This document shows positions 58,843-64,000 of a DNA stretch of 64,000 nucleotides, one piece after another. How positions within the stretch are numbered: the stretch's first letter is position 1; each line of letters opens with the position of its first letter. This stretch comes from Atrichornis clamosus (lineage: Eukaryota; Chordata; Aves; Passeriformes; Menuridae): assembly GCA_013400975.1 (NCBI GenBank), contig WBMZ01008710.1, forward strand, positions 1 to 64,000, written 5' to 3'. The position numbers and the translations under genes are program-made. The notes beneath the pieces were generated by a model, which did no database searches, was not told the origin of the DNA, and was given only the letters and a program-made list of their open reading frames with translations.

Positions 58843-59766
58843 TCATAGAATCACAGAATTGTTCACATTGGAAAAGACCTTTAAGATCGTGAAGTCAAAC
58901 CATTAACCCAGCACTGCTGTGTTCACCACTAAACCATATCTCCAAGTGCCACATCTACACATCTTTTAAATACCTCCAGGTATAGTGACTCCATCACTTT
59001 CCTGGGCAACCTGTTCCAGTGGCTGACAACCCTTTCAGTGAAGAAATTTTCCCNAACCTGTTCCCTGACAACCCTTTCAGTGAAGAAATTTTCCCAATCT
59101 AAACCTCCCCTGGTGCAGCTTGAGGTCATTTCCTCTTACCCTATCACTTATCAACTGGGAGAAGAGACTGATCCCCACCTGACTGCAACGTCCTTTCAGG
59201 TACTTGCAGAGAGCAATAAAGACTCTCGTGAGCATCCTTTTCTCCAGACAAAACAACAACATAAGCCTTGTGCTCCAGACCCTTCACCAGCTTCGTGGTC
59301 CTTCCCTGGACATGCTCCAGCACCTCCGTGTCCTTCTTGTAGCGAGTGGCTCAAAACTGGACACAGCACTCAAGCTGTGGCCTCACCCGTGCTGTGTACA
59401 GGGGCACAATCACTGCCCTGGTCCTGCTGGCTACACTGTTTCTAATCGAGGCCAGGATGCCACTGGCCTTCTCGGCCACCTGGGCACACTCTGGCTCATG
59501 TTCAGCTGCTGTTGACCAGCACCCCCAGACCCTTTTCCATCGGGAAGCTTTCCAGCCAGTCTGCCCCCGGCCTGTAGCACTGCCTGAGATGGTTGTGACC
59601 CAAGGGCAGGACCTGGCACTTGGCCTCTTTGAACCTCATTCCATGGTTTTCAGCCCATCAATCCAGTCTGTCCAGAGCCCTTGGCAGAGCCTTCCTGCCC
59701 TCCAGCAGATCAACACTCACACACAACTTGGTGTCGTCTGTGAACCTACTGACAGTGCACTAAACT
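58843..59766 (-). mobile_element. CR1 LINE, 5'-truncated, longest copy in the window
   Basis: About 920 bp of CR1 in antisense. The left end is the inverted 3' terminus (TTTTTCATAGAATCACAGAATT), followed by a GGAAAAGACCTTTAAGATC stretch. On the minus strand the conserved C-terminal [18 protein letters not shown] of ORF2 is readable. Further right are the antisense of the classic CR1 end-of-RT region (…TCCAGACCCTTCACCAGCTT…) and an upstream CACCTGGGCACACTCTGGCTC stretch, ending in TCTGTGAACCTACTGACAGT near 59760, where the 5' truncation falls. The copy is broken by frameshifts, a short duplication and one ambiguous base. Confidence 0.95.
59008..59095. repeat. Short tandem duplication around an ambiguous base inside CR1
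   Basis: A 46-bp unit (59008-59053) is repeated as a 41-bp unit (59055-59095). The copies share the first 10 bases (AACCTGTTCC) and the last 31 bases exactly. The second lacks the AGTGG between them. The single N at 59054 sits exactly at the join. The element should contain this unit once, so an assembly or gap-filling artefact is the likeliest explanation. Confidence 0.9.
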
Positions 59767-62700
59767 CTCTAAAGGTGAACTTTCCATCACATATTTTTAA
59801 ACTTTCAGAGTAAGGAACAATTTTGATTGCATGTAAAATAAGTCACTGACATATTTCATGCTGCAATAAACCTGGCTCGTCTGCAAAATTTGAAATGATT
59901 TTGAAATTTAGCCATCTTCATCTTTTTAGTTAATATGATTTCATGTTTCATACAAGTAGGTTGCACTGTGTTTGCTGTGAATTCTTGGATACTTGCAAAT
60001 CTCCCTCTGGTAGAACTCCTGTGATCTTAATCAGAATTCACAATTAATTCCTCATGTCCAGCTTCTCTCTTTACTGAGCTTATTTTATAATTAAAAAAAA
60101 AAAAGTTAGAAAAAGACACAAAATTTTCTGAGTTACAATCTTCTACAGACAGTAATAAATTATTGCATGTTTTTAGATGATGCTTTATAGCCCCAACCAA
60201 AGCGATTTTAAAATGCAGGAATATAGTGTATCCTTATCTTGTCAGTACCAAAATTAATAAATGACTATAAACCCAGGTACTGTTTACTATATTAAGGAAA
60301 CTTCCAATTTCAGCTGAAGTACAAATTATTAAATAATTATTTTAACATAGTTTCAGATTTTTCCATACTTGTGATATTATTGCTCATTTTGTGATGTTTT
60401 TCTTAAAGGCCTAATTATTTTAACCAAATTACCTGAAAAGCTTGGTTTTCACTACAAAATATGATACTTCTAAATCCCATGATGGTGAAAAACCTTGATG
60501 ACAAACATAAAAGTTTAAATACCACACAACAAGGAAAGTAACACAATATTTCTTTTTAAATAATCTGACTTTAAGTCAGTGTCTTGATTTAGAAACGTCT
60601 ATGTTTGTCAATACCGGATCCCCAATCTTTCCTGGAGCAGCTCTGAAAGTGTCTAGTTTTTAAAATCAGATTTACCAACTTGACAAAGATTTTTCTTCCA
60701 TTATGCTGTGTGAAAGAACCACACCCACAAAAGATTTTACTATAAGGATGAAACAGTGAAGCTGCATGCAATACAGACAAAAATTGTGCAACACTTTATA
60801 TCGAAAAATATTTTTCTTTCTCTTTTTAATTTTTTAGCTACTGCATATATAACTGTGGGGGTTTGCTTAAATGAGGGTAATAGGTAAACATGTTGTACAT
60901 GGAGATATCATTCTTTTATGTTTAAGTTGTCTTAATATAACTCACCAAAGATCTGTACATGAACATAGCAAACTTTATACAGCTGGGAGGGGAGCAGCTC
61001 TAGACCCTGGAGACAGAAGATGCCATTGTGTCCTGTGGCCAGCCTAGTCCTTTGGTAACAGGGACTACTGCAGAGAACATTACTTTCAGGGAATATTGTG
61101 AGAATACTATTGGGAAAGCCTGCACTTGCTGGATTGGAGTTGAGAAAGTATCACACTTGTCAAAAGCTGACTTCTGACATTAAATGTGCACTTGTGATTT
61201 AATGACAGAAAAGGCTAATTCATTTGAATTTTTTCATAATCCATTTCGAAGGATCAAAATCTACCCCTTGCATTCAGTAAGAGTTAGCATTTTTTCCTGT
61301 ATCATTTTAACCCACAAATGGATGATGTGAATTAGCCTGTTGAATTTACCAGCTGACTTCATGGATTAGCTGCCAGATGTATGTCACCTTCTCTTGCAAA
61401 GCTGTTGTGTGCCTGTTTTTGGTTTTGAGTTTTGTCAATAATGACAGCAGTTCCTTGACAATAAGTCTTGACCAGCAATTTTCATGTTCAATTTTTATCC
61501 TAACAGATGTGTCTTTGGAATCATTATTTGAAAACTGATGAGCTGGCTGCTGCCAGAAAACACCTTTCTGCTTACCTTGTGTATTTAGTCAATTTTGCTA
61601 AAGACTTTTAACTTTCTTCGTTAAAGAAGAACCATCAGCCTCCTACATAAAAATTTTGGCACTACAGTTGCCTACAGATAACTCCTAGACTAGTAAAGGC
61701 TGAAGGTAGTGATAATAGCAGTAAGTTCACTCATATATCTTCTGTCTTGTGTAGTCCTATTTTAAAATGTCTTCTGCTGATACACTTGGAAAAATCTACC
61801 ACTGGCATTTCATGTAAGGGTCAATCATAATTTTTTGGAAATAAATATTGAAGTCTTGCTGTTTTGAAGATAACAAGAGAAAAAATGTATTAGTATTGGA
61901 ACTGAAAAGTTACTAGCTCTCATTTTAGCTGGACATAATTTGGTAGGATTACCTATTTCACTCATAGTTTCTTTCTTTTGGCCAGTGTTAAATTATCCTT
62001 CATAATGAACTGGTTGTCTCGCAGACTTTCATTCTTGTCTCTTTGACTTACTCTGTGAGTGCCTTTCCTCACTGATTATATACTAATTATTTGAACTGAA
62101 GGGAGAGATGGTGTTTAATTGTGCAATTGTGAGAGGACTTAGTGGGCCAGAAGACTCAGACACTGGCAGGAGGATTAAGGAGGCAGGGGAAGGGAGGTGG
62201 TGAGACAAGTACCCATCTGTTTTTGCAGTGGGCCCTGTTTGGTTTCTCTCACCAGGGCATTGCCACCCCCACCATACTACTGATTCAGCTCTCAGAAGGT
62301 TTGATTTTCTGCTGAATAAGATCCAGACACTTTGGATTATATTGGTTAGATTTTTCATTTCCTTACTTGGACAAAGATATACAATGTTTAGGGATTAAGT
62401 TTTTCCGATTTCAATTGCAACCTATATACTTCATTGCCTAAGTGCTACTTTAGCATCAATTGCAAGAATATAAATAAAAAGCACCACTCTCCATTTGTTC
62501 ATCTAAGACCTTGAAAAGCAGTAAATCAAAATCCTTTCTTGGTCTACCTTCAGTTCTCATGACATGACCAATACATTTGAACTGCTGCAACTTATTTAGA
62601 TGATGTTTGTCAAGATGGGAGCTTTAAAACACATAGCAGCTTTTTTACAGCAAATGTGATTACTATTTTATGTGTCTAACCCCATGGCAAAGTGGACCTT

Positions 62701-64000
62701 AAACATTTCCCCTTTCCAAGCAAGTTTATTCCACCATTCAAGGGCAGTCTCTCTGCTCCTGGGAACAACTTAGATGTGCAGAAAAAGAGAGATCTTGTCT
62801 CTGCTAGCCTTTCCCCAACATAGTGAGCTTCAGTTTCTACCTGCTCTTGAGAGGTCAGTGATAGAGAGTGACCAGGTCATGCAAAATAACAACGTTTCCT
62901 ATCCTAGGAAATTAAGCAGCATGCACTATTTCCTCGCAGAGGAAAATAATCTAATCAACACTGTATATTGACAACTGTGATTAACTTATTTTGTCTAAAA
63001 GCCTGATTCTGCCTCTGTGTAGACTGAATAGAATGGAAATAACTGTCCCAGGTGAGGACCCCAAGTACTTTAGGAAATGGGAAATGAGGCTTTTTGTACA
63101 CATACACATCTTTTTAATGGAAGCCACAGTGAAAAAAATAGAATTTAGATTTTGTCAAAAGAGATCAAATGCTATGCAGAGCTTCCTTAAATGACCAGGG
63201 AAAAAGCTCAGGCTACATTACTGCATCTAAGAGTTAAATGGTGATTACTCTTTGATCCTTAGAAGTATTTTATTCTCATTCTGGCTTTTCCAGCTAGTTC
63301 CCATTTATTTTTTTTAAGGCATGACTTTGATTGCAAGTTAGATTTTTGAAAATATGTCAATGAATTTCATCTCTTAGACACGCAATTAATCTTCATATAG
63401 CTCTGGTAGTAATGCAAACACACCTGTAGGATGTTTTCCATTGAAAACACAAGGAGAAAACCTGTAATAAATCTGAGAGTGATAGCTTTATTGTGACTGA
63501 CAGAGCTGCTGGAGGCCTCTTCTTTATGAGTATAATTTGGGAGTATATAAAGGAGAGATTGATTTCCACAGACCACTCTCTTTTCCTTTGTATTTATTCT
63601 TAGTCTGTATAACCCACTCTAATTTTTATTTTACAAAAAGACCTAACACATGTGACTTGATTAAAACAATGCATATTGCATTTCTGTGAGTCAGCACAGG
63701 CCAATGTGAACACAATTTAATTTTGTACTTCTCAAGCCCCATAACCGAGTGCTGTGCATGATTTATCAGGGAGTTGCAGCTCTCTTCCTTGTCAAGACTT
63801 GTTCTTCTGCATCCTTTGGAAACAACAGTTTAACCTTTTGAACAGAGCCAGTACCTTCTAGCTGGTGAAGATGAAGTGCTTTGAGAAAGAGGCTATGGGA
63901 GTAATGAGATGTGACTGCGAGATGAGTCTTGCTTGACAATGTACAACAAACCTCACATCTCATGCTAAGAAGTGACTGTCATTTTGATCTGCATGAAGTT
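59767..64000. other. Non-coding stretch to the window end
   Basis: A+T-rich unique DNA. The exon-like segment 61507-61611 is the only coding-type signal. No repeat family or RNA gene is recognised. Open frames at 62083-62358 (-), 62774-62971 (+) and 62991-63194 (+) are short and have no motif. Confidence 0.55.
61507..61611 (+). other. Candidate terminal coding exon (unconfirmed)
   Basis: A good acceptor (TTCAATTTTTATCCTAACAG) is followed in phase 0 by 34 codons and a TAA. The product, which includes KTDELAAARKHLSAYLVYL and ends in NFAKDF, reads as an amphipathic helix with mixed charge and is unlike the surrounding translations. The first codon is ATG but it is placed as an exon start, not as an initiator. 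It follows in phase from the donor at 57784. The family is unrecognised. Confidence 0.22.

Noticed and set aside
59038..59813. Three overlapping plus frames (135, 103, 155 codons)
   Set aside because: They are antisense readings of the minus-strand CR1 copy, except for the last ~50 bp of the 155-codon frame, which run into unique DNA.
1..64000. CRISPR arrays, operons, phage or plasmid genes, tRNA or rRNA genes, LTR retroviruses
   Set aside because: No spaced identical repeats, ribosome-binding-site/ORF organisation, tRNA B-box, rRNA signature or paired LTRs were seen. The repeat content is vertebrate.

Overview
The window looks like a stretch of nuclear genome from a bird or a close archosaur relative. 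It is A+T-rich and almost entirely non-coding. The best evidence is three 5'-truncated CR1 LINE 3' ends of the kind typical of birds (70-411 +, 40620-40748 +, 58843-59766 -). A fourth, much older CR1-like relic lies at 15222-15365 (-), and there are several decayed MIR/CORE-SINE pieces. I see no bacterial gene, operon, CRISPR array, rRNA, tRNA, LTR retrovirus or complete protein-coding gene. CR1 sequence covers only about 2-3 % of the window.

Layout. 1-6500: a CCCCT-type simple repeat and a CR1 tail, then unique non-coding DNA. 6500-13500: one weak minus-strand exon candidate, three MIR pieces, GC-richer patches and long stop-poor frames that I do not recognise. 13500-16000: a palindromic repeat remnant, an ancient CR1 and a broken hAT-type transposase. 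18000-30500: one unrecognised protein-like frame and several exon-like segments. 30536-31510: a fossil L1-clade reverse transcriptase, the clearest decayed coding sequence here. 33885-35450: a block with clustered homeodomain cores, followed by a 69-codon open segment behind a good splice acceptor. 38500-39120: a cysteine-containing exon-like segment running into a GC-rich patch. 40600-52100: a CR1 tail, exon-like segments, an MIR, microsatellites and a 45-bp minisatellite. 52980-53350: a small CpG-enriched island. 55400-61700: several exon-like segments with compatible phases. 58843-59766: the longest CR1, containing an N flanked by a short duplication.

No set of genes can be shown to work together. 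If a host gene crosses the window, its likeliest orientation is plus, with small exons separated by multi-kilobase introns. Several plus-strand candidates can be joined without breaking phase, but with this many splice-like sites that also happens by chance, so all of them are given low confidence. The firm content is the repeats: CR1, L1, hAT and MIR.
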